A DNA stretch of 64,000 nt from positions 3,961,590-4,025,589 of the forward strand of contig OY744471.1 in NCBI GenBank assembly GCA_963556145.1, written 5' to 3'. Below the pieces are notes generated by a model. It was not told the origin of the DNA and did not search any database. It worked only from the letters and a program-made list of their open reading frames with translations. Both the position numbers and the translations under genes were made by a program. This stretch comes from Hygrocybe punicea (lineage: Eukaryota; Basidiomycota; Agaricomycetes; Agaricales; Hygrophoraceae). Positions 11,386-22,150 of this stretch are shown here, in pieces (within the stretch, counting starts at the first letter, position 1; every line of letters starts with the position of its first letter).

Positions 11386-12350
11386 GCACATTCAAACATG
11401 ACTGTCAAGTTCAGACCAATACTATCCATCCTGATTGTACTCCTACTATAGATCATCCCCCACAATTGACTAAAATAGAATATGTGCAAGCAGATAGCTT
11501 CTTTTCAAAGCTAATCATATGAACTTGGAGTTTCTTGAGAGGTTCTTTTTGTCAGCCAATAATGGTTAGTGCATTGTTCATATGCACTTCAGGCTACCCC
11601 CAAGCCTGGGCAACTAGTTTCAACTCACTCCTAGTACTAAACCATGTACTGGTTGGTACAAGTACTGGGCAGCCCTAGGACAAAACCATTGTCCCTGGGA
11701 CCATACATTGGGACATCCCATTGTCTCTGGTCTGGTATATGGGATGGCCTATGGGACAACATTTGGTGTTGTGGCCCCATGGGACATCCCTACCAGAGGG
11801 GGTGTCTAGGGGCATTTGGGACGTCCCTTCCATAGGTATTTAATAGAAAACTCAGAATGATGATAGCATCTGGTTGTAAATTTCAAGGCCTTGTCATGGC
11901 CACTATAGGTACCATGGGTGCGATAGCATAGTATAAGATTGTACATGCTTATTCTTTTGAGAGTCACAGAGCTGATTCTCCTTCAGTTGTTTCTACATAT
12001 AAAGACAGAAGGAGTAGGAGAGGAAAAGGGCTGGAGATGTTGGGTAATGAGATGGGAATGAGAAGGGTGTGCTTCTAGTAAACCAATCCCTTGTGCATGT
12101 GGCAATCTGAAGCTTGTAAGGGAGTGAGTGAGCAGAGCATGCATAATAAACAAAGAGAAGTGGGGCTACATATGCAGAGGAGGCTGAGCTGAAAATTGAA
12201 CAAGTGTATTTTGATCAGGATATCAGTGGTTATTACATTATTGGCTGTGCATACAATGGCTGACTGGGATGCAGATGCAGAGGAGAGATCTAATTTTCAA
12301 TCTATGTTAAGGTTAGAGTGCTTCTTGAGGAAAATGGACTTGGGCTTAAA
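11386..12350. other. Unassigned, with GGGACRTCCC repeats
   Basis: Around 11660-11840 there are several copies of the short palindromic word GGGACATCCC or GGGACGTCCC, suggesting part of another element. I see no convincing gene. Confidence 0.25.
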
Positions 12351-12353
12351 GTA

Positions 12354-12994
12354 CAGTCTTCAACGGGTCAATGAGACACCCAAAAACATTTAAGTCTCGG
12401 AATTGAACACTATTAGATTTTGAGAAAATCTGAGTAGGTACAAAGTTGTATTTACTGTTTGAGAAGCCGTAAACAATACATCTCAGGAAGCTCCTGCCAA
12501 GTGAGTGGACTGCAGCTTGATGTTTGCGAAATAGGTATTTTTGGCATTTCCGGGTCAATGAGACAGTCACACTTATTAATATTTATCAAGAGTTAAACCC
12601 TTTTTGAGCGACAATAACACTCTAGCTAATCAGAGTCACTATTGATCTCGGAACCTGGCAACGACTCTGAATCATTGTCTGCTTCCTCCTTCACAACAGC
12701 TGGCCTCGGAATTGGTGGCAGCAACAATGAAAATAAAAGTTGTGACACTTATATCTGACTGCATCTGGACAGCGTGACATTCCAGCTGAAAGTGGTCATA
12801 AATTTGTTTCTTGAGACATTTACACCTTGAACACAATGAAATAATACTGAAGGACAATTGTCAGACCTCTGAAATGTGGCTTAACATTGCTTGATCATGA
12901 TTCATCAAAGTCCAAGGGGACATTCTACATGCTGCAAAACATTTAGACTAAGTGTCTCATTGACCCAGGCATCTCATTGACCCGTTGAAGACTG
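12354..12994. mobile_element. CAGT-type MITE (pogo/Tc1-like) with TA target duplication
   Basis: The element starts CAGTCTTCAACGGGTCAATG and ends with its inverse, CCCGTTGAAGACTG, and is flanked by TA on both sides (12352-12353 and 12995-12996). That fits the Tc1/mariner/pogo superfamily. The inner motif CGGGTCAATGAGAC or its core occurs at 12364 and 12551 and inverted at 12954-12984, which may be transposase-binding repeats. No transposase frame is present, so it is non-autonomous. Confidence 0.8.
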
Positions 12995-13136
12995 TAATCA
13001 TACCAATAAATCATTATATCATATGTTATAACATAATTTTAAATAATTTACATTTAGCAACTTACTTAAAATAGACATTGCAAATCACATAATTATTTTG
13101 CTTAATTATATACATATCTACATTATTAGAGGATGA

Positions 13137-13336
13137 GGGTGGGAGGTGGTGGTAGTGGTGGTGGAGAGAAGAGGAGAGGGGGAAATAACCAGGGGGAATG
13201 GAGGGGGTGGGCAAGGGGAGAGGGGCAGGAGGTAGATGGGAGGGGGTGGCAGGGGGCAGGAGATAGGCAGGGGGAGAAGGGGCAGAGGAGAGGGAAATGG
13301 GGGAAATGGGAGGGAAATGGGAGGGAAATGGGGGTG
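13137..13336 (+). other. Purine-rich G-run tract
   Basis: Two hundred bases with almost no C or T on the plus strand and dozens of GGG or GGGG runs, including a triple GGGAAATGG-type repeat at the end. It could form G-quadruplexes. The short frames here are by-products of the composition. Confidence 0.7.
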
Positions 13337-14299
13337 ACCTAAAAAATTACATACCAGGGTTACCCACATGTCCACGCCCCTCTGCATTATCCTCATCAGC
13401 CCCGTCGTCGTCATTGTTCCCATCTGGCCCTATTCCCATTTGTGTTGCCGTAGCTGTCCCGTTTGCCGTCCTTGCCATTTCTGTCCTCGCCGTCCCCATT
13501 GTTGTCATCCTCATTGTCGCAGTCTCTATTGTTGTCATCCCATTTCCTTGTCCTGGCCATCCTTGTTTCCGTTGCCTGTTGTCCCCATCCCCGTTGCCAT
13601 CCTTGCTGTCCTCATTGTCGTCCTTGTCATCCCCATCCTCATCGTTGTCATTGTCATTGTCATTGTCATTCCCGTTCCCATGTGGTGGCCCATGGCCGTC
13701 GGCCCCATGCTATTCGTGTTGTTGCTGCCGTCCTGTTTGCCGTCCCATCCTCGCTGTTTCCATCCTCGTTGTCCCTGTTGCCGTCGTCCTCGTTGTCCCA
13801 GTCTTGTTGTCCTCGTCATCCCATTCCCTCGTTGTTTCCGTCGCCCGTCGTCCGTTGCCCCCATCCCCGTCCCTGTGCTCACTGTCCTCGTCGTCATCCT
13901 CGTCATTGTCCCCATTGTCCTTGTCGTCCCCATTGCCGTCGTCCCCATTGCCATCGTCCTTGTTGTCTCGGGCTCCGTGGTCCTCGTGGTCCCGTTTCCC
14001 TGTCCCCATCGTCCTCGTTTCCATTGTCCGTTGTCTGTGTCCCCATCCCCATGCCCACTGCTCATGCCTGCTGTCTTCGTCTTCGTTGCCCCTGCCCATT
14101 GTCATCTTCCTGTTGTCATGGTTCCCGGTTACCGTCATCGTATTCCCCTTTCGCGCCGTCGTCGCGTTTGTTCGTTCACCCCGTCGTCGTCATTCCTGTC
14201 ATCCTCGGTCTTGCTGTCATGGTCGTCCTGGGTTGCTCCTGTTCACGGCTGTATCCTCTGTCTCCTTGTCGCCCGCACCGCGTCTACTTGTTGTTGCTG

Positions 14300-15470
14300 T
14301 TGCATTCGCGTTCGTTTGGTGCGGCAAAGAAAACCTAAAATGGTTTATTAATAATAATAATTAGTTAGTAGAATAAATGAAAAGGATAAATGGAAGACTT
14401 ACCTGGGGTGCTCTGGCATCCGCACCCATTGTCGTGTCGTTGTTGAAAATGACAAGTGTTGTTGAACTCGCGCACGAGAATTTCAACCGGAATTTGCCAA
14501 TATCCAAAACGGGGTCGAGTTGCCATATAGGGAAGAGTGACTGGATTTTCTTATTATTATTATATATACTACAACACCTCAATGGCCAGGGCAAGACTCT
14601 GAAGAGATGTAGGTATGATATACCTACCCTGAGAGGAGTTTTTGTATTTTATTTTATATTATATTGGGAGATATTCACAATGCATTCTATGCCTCTGCTA
14701 AAATTGGACCCTTAAACAGCTAACTTTGCGAGTACACATCTGAAAAATCCAAAATTAATTCTAGGAGTACTAAGGAAGGTGTACATTGTGTTCCAGACAA
14801 GTGCCTGGTAGTTGGTGTGGCAAGGAATGTGTTGTAGCCAAAATTGATTTGGAGCTTTGTGGACAATCAAAAGTCCATATAAGCAGACACAATCATGAAT
14901 GGAAGGTGAGTGACAAGTTCATCACATTTTGGCTCCAACACATTCCCTGCCACACCAACTACCAGACACTTGTCTGGAACACAATGTACACCTTCCTTAG
15001 TACTCCTAGAATTAATTTTGGATTTTTCAGATGTGTACTCGCAAAGTTAGGTGTTTAAGGGTCCAATTTTGGCAGAGGCATAAAATGCATTGTGAATATC
15101 TCCCAATATAAAATAAAATAAAATACAAAAACTCCTCTCAGGGTAGGTATATCATACCTACATCTCTTCAGAGTCTTGCCCTGGCCATTGAGGTGTTGTA
15201 GTATATATAATAATAATAAGAAAATCCAGCCACTCTTCCCTATATGGCAACTCGACCCCGTTTTGGATATCGGCAAATTCCGGTTGAAATTCTCGCGCGC
15301 AAGTTCAACAACACTTGTCGTTTTCAACAACAACATGACAATGGGTGTGGATGCCAGAGCACCCCAGGTAAGTATTCTATTTATCTTGTTCATTTATTCT
15401 ACTGATTATTTAAACACTTGTAGGGTTTTTTTCCCACACCCTCATGCCAAACAAACGCGAACAAGGCAAC
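14300..15470. repeat. Large near-perfect inverted repeat (two arms of about 545 bp)
   Basis: Arms 14300-14847 and 14925-15470 are reverse complements with only scattered differences and a loop of about 77 bp. Each arm carries an outward-starting frame of 112 codons with nearly the same product (14377-14715 plus, 15055-15393 minus), and the same intron-like sequence near its outer end. The function is unknown. Confidence 0.85.
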
Positions 15471-16330
15471 AGCAACAAGTGGACATGGATGCGGGCGACA
15501 AGGAGACGGCGGACACAGGATGACACAGGACGACTGGGATGTGGACGATGGGGTAAACGAACGAACGTGACGATGGTGCGAAAGGGGAATACGACAACGG
15601 GAACCAGGAACCACGACAATGGGCAGGGGCAACGAAGACGAGGACAGCGGGCACGGGCATGGGCATGGGCACGGGGACGACGGAAACGAGGACAACCGGG
15701 ATGGCAGAACGGGACGATGAGGACCACGGAGCCCGATGACAATGATGGCCCCACCAACGCCAACAGGGCGGCCAACGCCCAACAACGCTGATGATGGCCC
15801 CACCACGCCCAACAGGGCGGCCAATGCCCAACCATGACGACGACGGCCCCACTAATGCCCTAAAGACCCCCAATGAAGACGGTGGCCTCAACACTGCCCA
15901 AGCCACACCCAACAGGGCCGCCAATGCCCCACCAATGCCCCAAAGCTGCCAACGCCCAACAACGACGGTGACGGCCTCACAAAGGCCCCCAACAACGATG
16001 GCGGCCCCAACAATGCCCAAGCCACACCCAACAGGGCCACCAACGCCCCACCAATGCCAAAGGGCCGCCAACGCCCAATGATGATGACGACGGCCCCACC
16101 AACACCCAAAGGGGCCCTCAACGACGACTGGGGTTCCAACAAACACCCAAGCCACACCCAATAGGGCCGCCAATGCCCAACAACAATGCCAACGGCCCCA
16201 CCAACGCCCAATGACGACGGCAACGGACCCACCAATGCCGTAAAGGGCCCCCAGCCAATGCCCAACGACGACAGCGGCCCCACTGACGCCCAACACGGCC
16301 CCAATGACGAGCCCACCAGTAGGGCATCAA

Positions 16331-16385
16331 TACCTCGCGAAACACGCTGCCGCATCAATTGATGCGTGTGCCGGCTTCGCGAGGT
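16331..16385. repeat. CAATTG palindrome motif, copy 1
   Basis: The arms TACCTCGCGA and TCGCGAGGTA enclose GCATCAATTGATGCG. It is the most symmetric of about ten copies in the window. Confidence 0.8.
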
Positions 16386-17180
16386 ATGTAGCCATCTTAC
16401 TGGGTGTGGGACTGATGCCAGCTAGTGTTGGGGAAGTTTGGTCTCAGACCGACCCAAACCCGGTTTAGACCGAACCGAAACTGCCGGTTTCGGTTTCGGT
16501 TTGGGAATTTCTAGCGGAGACTGAACCGTTTGGTCTCGGTTCAGGAAATTTGGCCGCGGGCCGAAACGGTTTCAAATTGAGTTTGAACTGCAAACTGATG
16601 GTCGCGAGTCAGCCACTTGGCTGACTTCCAAAGTCACCCAAAGTCCCTTCAACCACCAACAATGCCCCCAACGTACGCAAAACGAAGACGGTAGAGCACC
16701 CGAGGTCAACAAAACGGGCGGCGGGGTACTCCCTGCCGCCCTCGTATGTTTTTTATTTTTATTTATTCGAACTTAACTAACACTGTAACAAATTATAGGT
16801 TGACGCACCACCACCACCATCACCACCACCACCACGACAACAACAACGACAACGACAACGATTGCTACCACGACAGCCGCAACCACCAGGACCGCCACAA
16901 CCACCAGGACCGCCACGTCAGACGCCAACAACAATGCGTTCAAGATGCGCGTGCACGCAAACGAACGTGAACAGGGTGGGGTGGGAGTCAGAGAGGTGGA
17001 ACGAGCAGCGGGGGTGGTGCATCTACCCCCGTTCCTTCGTGGTATGTCTTTATTATTCTTTCTTTTATTGATTTTATTCGTATATAGGGGAACGCGGCAC
17101 CACACCACCACCACCATGCAACACCACCACCCACGCAACCAAGGCGAAGATCTGGCCATCAGGAGTAAGCGCCCCCAATC

Positions 17181-17238
17181 CCACCTCGCGAAGACGCCGG
17201 CCATGTCAATTGACATGCGTGGCTCTCTCGCGAGGTGG
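17181..17238. repeat. CAATTG palindrome motif, copy 2
   Basis: CCACCTCGCGA and TCGCGAGGTGG flank ATGTCAATTGACAT. It lies inside hAT-like element 1. Confidence 0.8.
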
Positions 17239-17450
17239 ATACCACCACCATCACCATCAGCCTACCCAAACCGGCCAACACGGCAAACGCGGGTCCAACC
17301 CGCCTTCGCGCGAACAACGCGTGTGACGTGTCGGGGCACCACCACCACCACCACCACCACACCCAAACGACAACAGCCGAGGCCGAACACACGTGTTCAA
17401 CGTGTGTGTTTCGCTAGAGTAGGGCTGGGCAGCCCACCCAACCCCCAATC

Positions 17451-17506
17451 CCACCTCATAGTGAGGCCGGCCACGTCAATTGACGTGTGCGGCACTCTTG
17501 CAAGGT
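17451..17506. repeat. CAATTG palindrome motif, copy 3 (diverged arms)
   Basis: The core ACGTCAATTGACGT is intact; the outer arms are mutated (CCACCTCATAG and TGCAAGGT). It is in hAT-like element 1. Confidence 0.7.
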
Positions 17507-17707
17507 CAGATGGGAGTGAGGGCCCCCAGCCTATACGGTTCGCGGTCTAGACCGCGTCTGGACCGAAACCGAACCGATGTAAACAGTTTACATTGGTTTC
17601 GGTTTCGGTTTGGAAATTTGGAGCAGGAACCGAATGGTTCGGTTCCGGTTTGGGGCAAAAAGGCCCAAAACCGGACCGAACCGAACTTCCCCAACACTAA
17701 TGCCAGC

Positions 17708-18119
17708 AACATCAGAATGTTCCCTTATAATAAGCTTAAATATATAAGATTGCTTAGAATAAAATTAAAACTACATGACTACATATACTAGGACCTTTAA
17801 AGTCACCAACCCCAGAACCATGCCCAAGGAATAGTGGAGAGGCCACCTTCCCTACTGGTGACAGTCAAGGCTAGAATTGAATGCTCACAACCATCCAGAG
17901 GCTGCATCCAAACCAGGACTTCCATGTCCTGGCATCACGCAGAGAAATTGGGCTCTCTCTGCCTGGATGAGTGGACTGGAAGTTGAAGAGCACTGGGGGC
18001 CAAACACGAAGGTTTCGGGGTTTTTAATTGAAACTGAACAATCACATGATCTTAAACATGTGATTTTTGACGTGGCTAATTCCCAATCACATGACTTTAA
18101 ACATGTGATTTTTGACGTG
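17708..18119. other. Flank with paired hairpin repeat
   Basis: At 18037-18115 the words AATCACATG and CATGTGATT form a hairpin that is directly repeated 47 bp later, with GGCTAATTC and GAATTAGCC around them. No gene is recognised. Confidence 0.35.
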
Positions 18120-18514
18120 AGAATTAGCCATGTTACTTATGAGTTTACTCCAAGTCTGAGTTACTACACTAGCAATCTTGCACAAACTCTGTTTCAACTT
18201 TCTGAAGTTCATTCAAGCTCTTACCCACTCTTACCCTCTAGTCTACCATATACTGAACAATTGTCTGAGCTACTGAGGAAATTCAGACAATTCTCAAGGC
18301 CACTACAACAAATATGTTCCTACCACAAACTGCTAATATTGTTTTGGAAAAAGAATGGTGTAAAGATGGACTTGTTAAAATTGTTCTACTTGTACTGGGA
18401 TTGAAGGAATGGGGAATTCAAATTCATGGGAAGGCAGCACATGAAAAATGGATAAAAGTTCAGCTAGAGGTAAAGGTAGTGTTTCAGAAAATTGTATCTG
18501 CTGAAGAATTGTAA
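18120..18514 (+). pseudogene. Unrecognised repeat-borne ORF remnant
   Basis: Two overlapping frames, joined by a frameshift near 18310, encode a continuous sequence that includes VLGLKEWGIQIHGKAAHEKW and ends SAEEL followed by TAA. A diverged copy of its 3' part lies at 5160-5290. I do not recognise the family; its position next to the 45-bp array suggests it belongs to the same mobile unit. Confidence 0.35.
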
Positions 18515-18645
18515 GTGATTATTGGTGGATATGGTCAATAAAAACACTAATATCAGAAATTAGAAAGGAGTCTAAAATGCATATGGATTAAGAAGAAGCA
18601 AATGAGGAGGGCCATCAAAAAAGAAATGACTAGGCATACATATTT

Positions 18646-19007
18646 ATTGCTATTTGCAGGTATTTTGGCACATGTGAAATAATCACAAGATTTTGATGTT
18701 GAAAACATCAAAATTTAACTCCTTCAGTTTTCAGCAGAATCAGATGATTAGATTGGCTCACTTGTAGAGCAATAACAAATGCATAAAAATCCACAGGTTG
18801 AATATAGTCATTTATAAGCCAAACTGAGTATATATTAAACAAATTATTTCATTTGTATTACTAGCAGCTAGGAATCAGAATGTACTGCAATTTTGCCTAT
18901 CTAATCACCTGATCCTGCCCAAACCCAAAGGAGTTAAAATTGAAATGTTGAAAACATCATAAATTTGTGATTATATTACATGTGCCAAAATAACTGCAAA
19001 TAGCAAT
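18646..19007. mobile_element. 362-bp MITE with long inverted repeats
   Basis: It begins ATTGCTATTTGCAGGTATTT and ends with the inverse, AACTGCAAATAGCAAT; the inverted match continues for about 85 bp including GGCACATGTRAWATAATCAC. The related repeat at 5.2-5.6 kb lacks this segment, so the empty site is visible in the window. The target duplication is unclear. Confidence 0.75.
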
Positions 19008-19244
19008 GATTTCTCTACAAGTGATGAACAGAAATAGGGGTTCTATCATTCTGTGAATGTAATGAGAATAGAAACATGAAATATAGAACTTATAAATTGT
19101 ATGTTGAAGTATATGATACATTGTAAAGAATACACAGTGGTATTATCTTTTTTGATGAATATAAATCTGTAAATAGCAGAAAATAAATAGTGAATTAATT
19201 ATATAAACCAAACGATAATCTTCACCAGAAATTTTGCATTTGTG

Positions 19245-19600
19245 GAGGTGCATCAGCCTAGAAAATAGTGGGTGCAGGAGATATGCTGATAACATCAGCC
19301 TAGGCCATCCCAGTGGGGCCTGAAGTTATCCTGGGAAATCAGCCCAGATCATCCCAGTTGGGTCAGGATATATTCTGAGAAAATCAGCCTAGATCAAATC
19401 AGCCTGAACCATGTCAGTTGGACCAGGATATATCCTGAGAACCTCAGCCTAGACCATGTCAGTTGGGCCAGGATATATCCTGAGAAAATCAGCCTGAACC
19501 ATGTCAGTTGGGCCAGGATATATCCTGAGAACCTCAGCCTAGACCATGTCAGTTGGGCCAGGATATATCTCAGCCTGATTCAGCTATCCCCAAGTCAGTT
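19245..19600 (-). repeat. 45-bp minisatellite, array C
   Basis: About seven units with AGGATATATCCT, opposite in orientation to array B. The array ends in ATTCAGCTATCCCCAAGTCA and then the element edge shared with 10640-10710. Confidence 0.8.
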
Positions 19601-19657
19601 GGGTGATCTCATTTTCAGGCATCCAATCTCAGTTGGTAATATCTTGCTGAATCTGGT

Positions 19658-19800
19658 GTTCTGGAACCCCTGGATTTGGGTTGGATTAATTAGACTTCTC
19701 TAAAGAAACTAAATTCCTCTGATTACTTTCTAGCTGATCACCCTTTCCATAGATTCCTCATCTGGGTCTACAACAGAACTTGCTGTCACAGCACATTGTG
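19658..19800 (+). mobile_element. LTR family B tail fragment
   Basis: GGAACCCCTGGATTTGGGTT through TTTCTAGCTGATCACCC and on to CTACAACAGAACTTGCTGTC matches the last 130 bases of the LTR at 58843-59442 in inverse orientation. The rest of the LTR is absent. Confidence 0.55.
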
Positions 19801-20100
19801 CCCAAGACATTGCAATGATAAAAATCATAAGACATTGTGACATAAATGTCATTTTTAACATTTTTGTGAACAGGTTTATAGTTTTTAAAAAAAATAAAAG
19901 CCAGATGATAATATGGATATGTCAAATATATCTGGAGAAGATGAATAAACAACATACCAATACAAATTCCAGCACATAGACCAGTAAAAATCAAAAAAAT
20001 CTATAAAATTTTGAATTTTGAGGCTATGTATAGATATATTTTGTAAACATTTGATCATAAATGGTAGGATATTCATACCAGAGCCAGAAAAGATCCACTG
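19801..20100. other. Unassigned AT-rich stretch
   Basis: Short AT-rich frames only. Nothing is recognisable. Confidence 0.25.
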
Positions 20101-20790
20101 TAAACCTGTAGGTTAACAAATGAGCTTATACAATCTAAAAAGGTGAAAAACTACGAAATTTCCACATACTTTGAATGTTGACAGGGAGATTGGCTATCAA
20201 ATGATAGATTATGTCAACCAATGATAATAAAAGACATTACCAGTGGTCCAAGACACAAAACAGACCCAGAGAAAAGAAAAAGTACAAAAAACTGAAGAAT
20301 TTTTGACTTTTTTGTCTATAAAAGGAAATATTATATCAGCATTGGACACTGAATGGTCCACGCACATCACCTGATCCAGAAAAAAAAATTCAGGGTCTAA
20401 ATATGGAAAACTGAGTTTAAACAAGCCAAAAAGGTGACAAAATGCGGACTTAAAGCACCAAATGGGGAAGATGATGGTTCAGGTTCAAGAGGCAAAAGTG
20501 CAATAAGATTCAAAGTCTGGGTTCAAATGGTGATCTGACTAATAATTACATAATCATGATTATATAAGAAAATTGACCAAAACCAAAAATGGAAATACAA
20601 AGTAGTCTAACCATATTGAGTTTATTCATTTGTATTTGTTTGTCATGAGGCCAAGTTGAAACATCACTTATAGTAGCGATACTTCTGAGACAGTACATTA
20701 TTTGTCTTTGTTTGTATCTATTTGTATTTGTTTACTAAAGCTCAAATAACTCTATATAAACTCAAACATATGATGAAATATAGGTTATTA
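20100..20790 (+). repeat. Dispersed repeat, second copy (first at 4.26-4.90 kb)
   Basis: It aligns colinearly with 4260-4900 at moderate identity and ends near TGATGAAATATAGGTTATTA. No coding capacity was recognised. Confidence 0.6.
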
Positions 20791-20797
20791 TAATGCA

Positions 20798-20820
20798 GAG
20801 ACTGAGCGAAGCGAAGTCTC
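20798..20820. other. Short GCGAAGCGA hairpin
   Basis: GAGACT and AGTCTC form a six-base stem around GAGCGAAGCGA. It sits at the boundary between the AT-rich repeat and GC-richer sequence, so it may mark an element end. Confidence 0.35.
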
Positions 20821-21265
20821 TCGGAGGCTGGTGAGGGTTTGGTGGACTGGGTCATTGCAGACATATTCTATACTATGTACGCAACATTTCTCCCCACCAA
20901 AACGAGTTCTCTGGTGGTGTCTGTGAGTCAGAAAAGTGGAGGTGGTCCAGAGTTGTGGCTGAAATTTGGACTCAGTTTGAAATCTACAGCCAGAGCATTC
21001 GCACTCAGCCGAACCCAAAACCTTCTGCTCATTAACCTGCCTTCCCCTTCGACTGCCAACTCTCCTCCCGGCTCCCTGTTGCCCCTGCTGGCTCACAACT
21101 TTCCCATCCTCCTCTATTGTCTCCTACTCACCTCCAGGCAACTTTTTGGCCCCTCCAAGTTGACCAATGGACAGCAACAGTGCCACCAGTGCCCCCAGCA
21201 AGAGGGGTGCATTCCGGCTGCTTTTGAGCGCAGTGGAGGAGTTCTGAGGGTGGCAGGGGATGTGG
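20821..21265 (+). other. Possible 5' exon region, unrecognised
   Basis: A frame starting at the ATG near 21170 (MDSNSATSAPSKRGAFRLLL) reads to a stop just before the solo LTR; the flank resumes after the LTR and reaches a donor-like CAG|GTGAGT near 22170. It could be the first exon of the Helitron gene downstream, but homology is not shown. Confidence 0.2.
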
Positions 21266-22146
21266 TGTAGAGGGTCGACGTCCCTCTGAGTCCGTATCAT
21301 CGATATATCACGAATCCGGACCAACATGATGCCGCCATTCGACTTGCATTCGAACCCGACGTAACCCGACGTGACGTGACGTGATGTGACCCGATGTGAC
21401 CGATGTAACCCGACACATGCCGCTTTGTGACGGCCGCTTTTGGGCTAAATCCAGCAGCCTCAAACGCCTCGGAGTTCCAATTCCAGGAGATGGATCTCTT
21501 CGGACTCAATCCCCGACTTCGGATTTACCTTAATTATGCATCCCCTCGTCTTTTCAGAGATATGTAGGACTTTCTAGATCTTTTCCTTGCATATTCGTTT
21601 TCCCCTCCATTTCCTGTCTTCGTTGCTTTGCAACCCCCCTTTTCCATATCCCCATTCCAACCTTTCTTTGTAGCTTACCATCGGCCGAAGTAGACATGTC
21701 CGAAAGTAGATTACTGTTTCCTGTACTATAAAAACGGTCCCCGACGACCGTACAAAATAACATACCCTTAGTCCCCGTTTCCCTTTAGTCAGAATCAATC
21801 CCTTCAAATGCTCGTCCATGTAGACCCTTAGCTTTTTATAGTCCACTTCGTCGTCTTTATTGTTGTTTCTGTATATTCGTTCATTGTTTCCGACCCGACC
21901 CGACCCGACATCGTCGGCATCGTCGGGTTCTTTATTATTTGTCCATTTTTACTCCGTTCATCACCGGATTCGTCGTTATTAGTCCAGTTTTACGCGGCGA
22001 CTTTACTTTTACTAACATTCCCTTCCTTTTACTACTATTCCCGACACTGACTTATCCACCGTCACTTCTACGCTGACACCCCTCTGGTTAGGATCTTTAT
22101 TTATTTATTTATATAGTTCCGAAGCCACCAAGAACCCGCATCTACA
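21266..22146. mobile_element. Solo LTR, family A (4-bp TSD GTGG)
   Basis: An 881-bp unit runs from TGTAGAGGGTCG to CCGCATCTACA, flanked by GTGG on both sides (21262-21265 and 22147-22150). Three more copies occur at 47445-49211 (interrupted), 49483-50352 (inverted) and 55520-56415. It contains CGACCCGACC-type repeats and TATA-like ACTATAAAAACGG. No internal retroelement sequence is attached. Confidence 0.88.
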
Positions 22147-22150
22147 GTGG

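Larger units (their letters stand above)
13340..16422. mobile_element. hAT-like composite element with giant palindrome and low-complexity arms
   Basis: The region is built from (GTC/CAT)-rich arms on the left, their inverse on the right, and a long central palindrome (14300-15470). It shares the exon/intron module of the element at 50513-51640: CACCCCAG|GTAAG with an intron of 56-68 bp on each arm (14335-14402 minus, 15368-15423 plus). It also carries the CAATTG palindrome at 16331-16385. Outer ends with target duplication could not be identified, so the limits are approximate. Confidence 0.5.
16423..17699. mobile_element. hAT-like non-autonomous element 1 (8-bp TSD ATGCCAGC)
   Basis: It starts TAGTGTTGGGGAAGTTTGGT, ends with the inverse AACTTCCCCAACACTA, and is flanked by ATGCCAGC at 16415-16422 and 17700-17707. 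Eight-base duplications and TAG-type ends fit the hAT superfamily. Subterminal regions are rich in CCGAACC/GGTTTCGG repeats. Inside are two canonical introns (16744-16798 with branch-like TTAACTAAC, and 17042-17087). The block between them, 243 nt, is open in one phase-0 frame encoding a P/Q/R-rich peptide. Two CAATTG palindromes follow. There is no transposase. Low T content makes the open frames weak evidence of coding. Confidence 0.85.

Noticed and set aside
10753..11451. ORFs with repeated SGYILAQLTW units
   Set aside because: They are the 45-bp minisatellite read in frame; similar frames exist in other phases and there is no start context or flanking exon.
13297..14364. Several overlapping ORFs of 290-355 codons on both strands
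   Set aside because: They lie in GTC/CAT-type repeats that lack stops in many frames at once, and the products are low-complexity strings with no domain. They reflect composition inside a mobile element.
15888..16358. Glycine/valine-rich ORFs on the minus strand
   Set aside because: They are complementary to CCCAACAACG-type repeats within the palindromic element; no start or domain is present.
20798..20820. Hairpin as a Helitron 3' end
   Set aside because: It is not followed by CTRR and T, and no Helitron coding sequence lies upstream in the right orientation.
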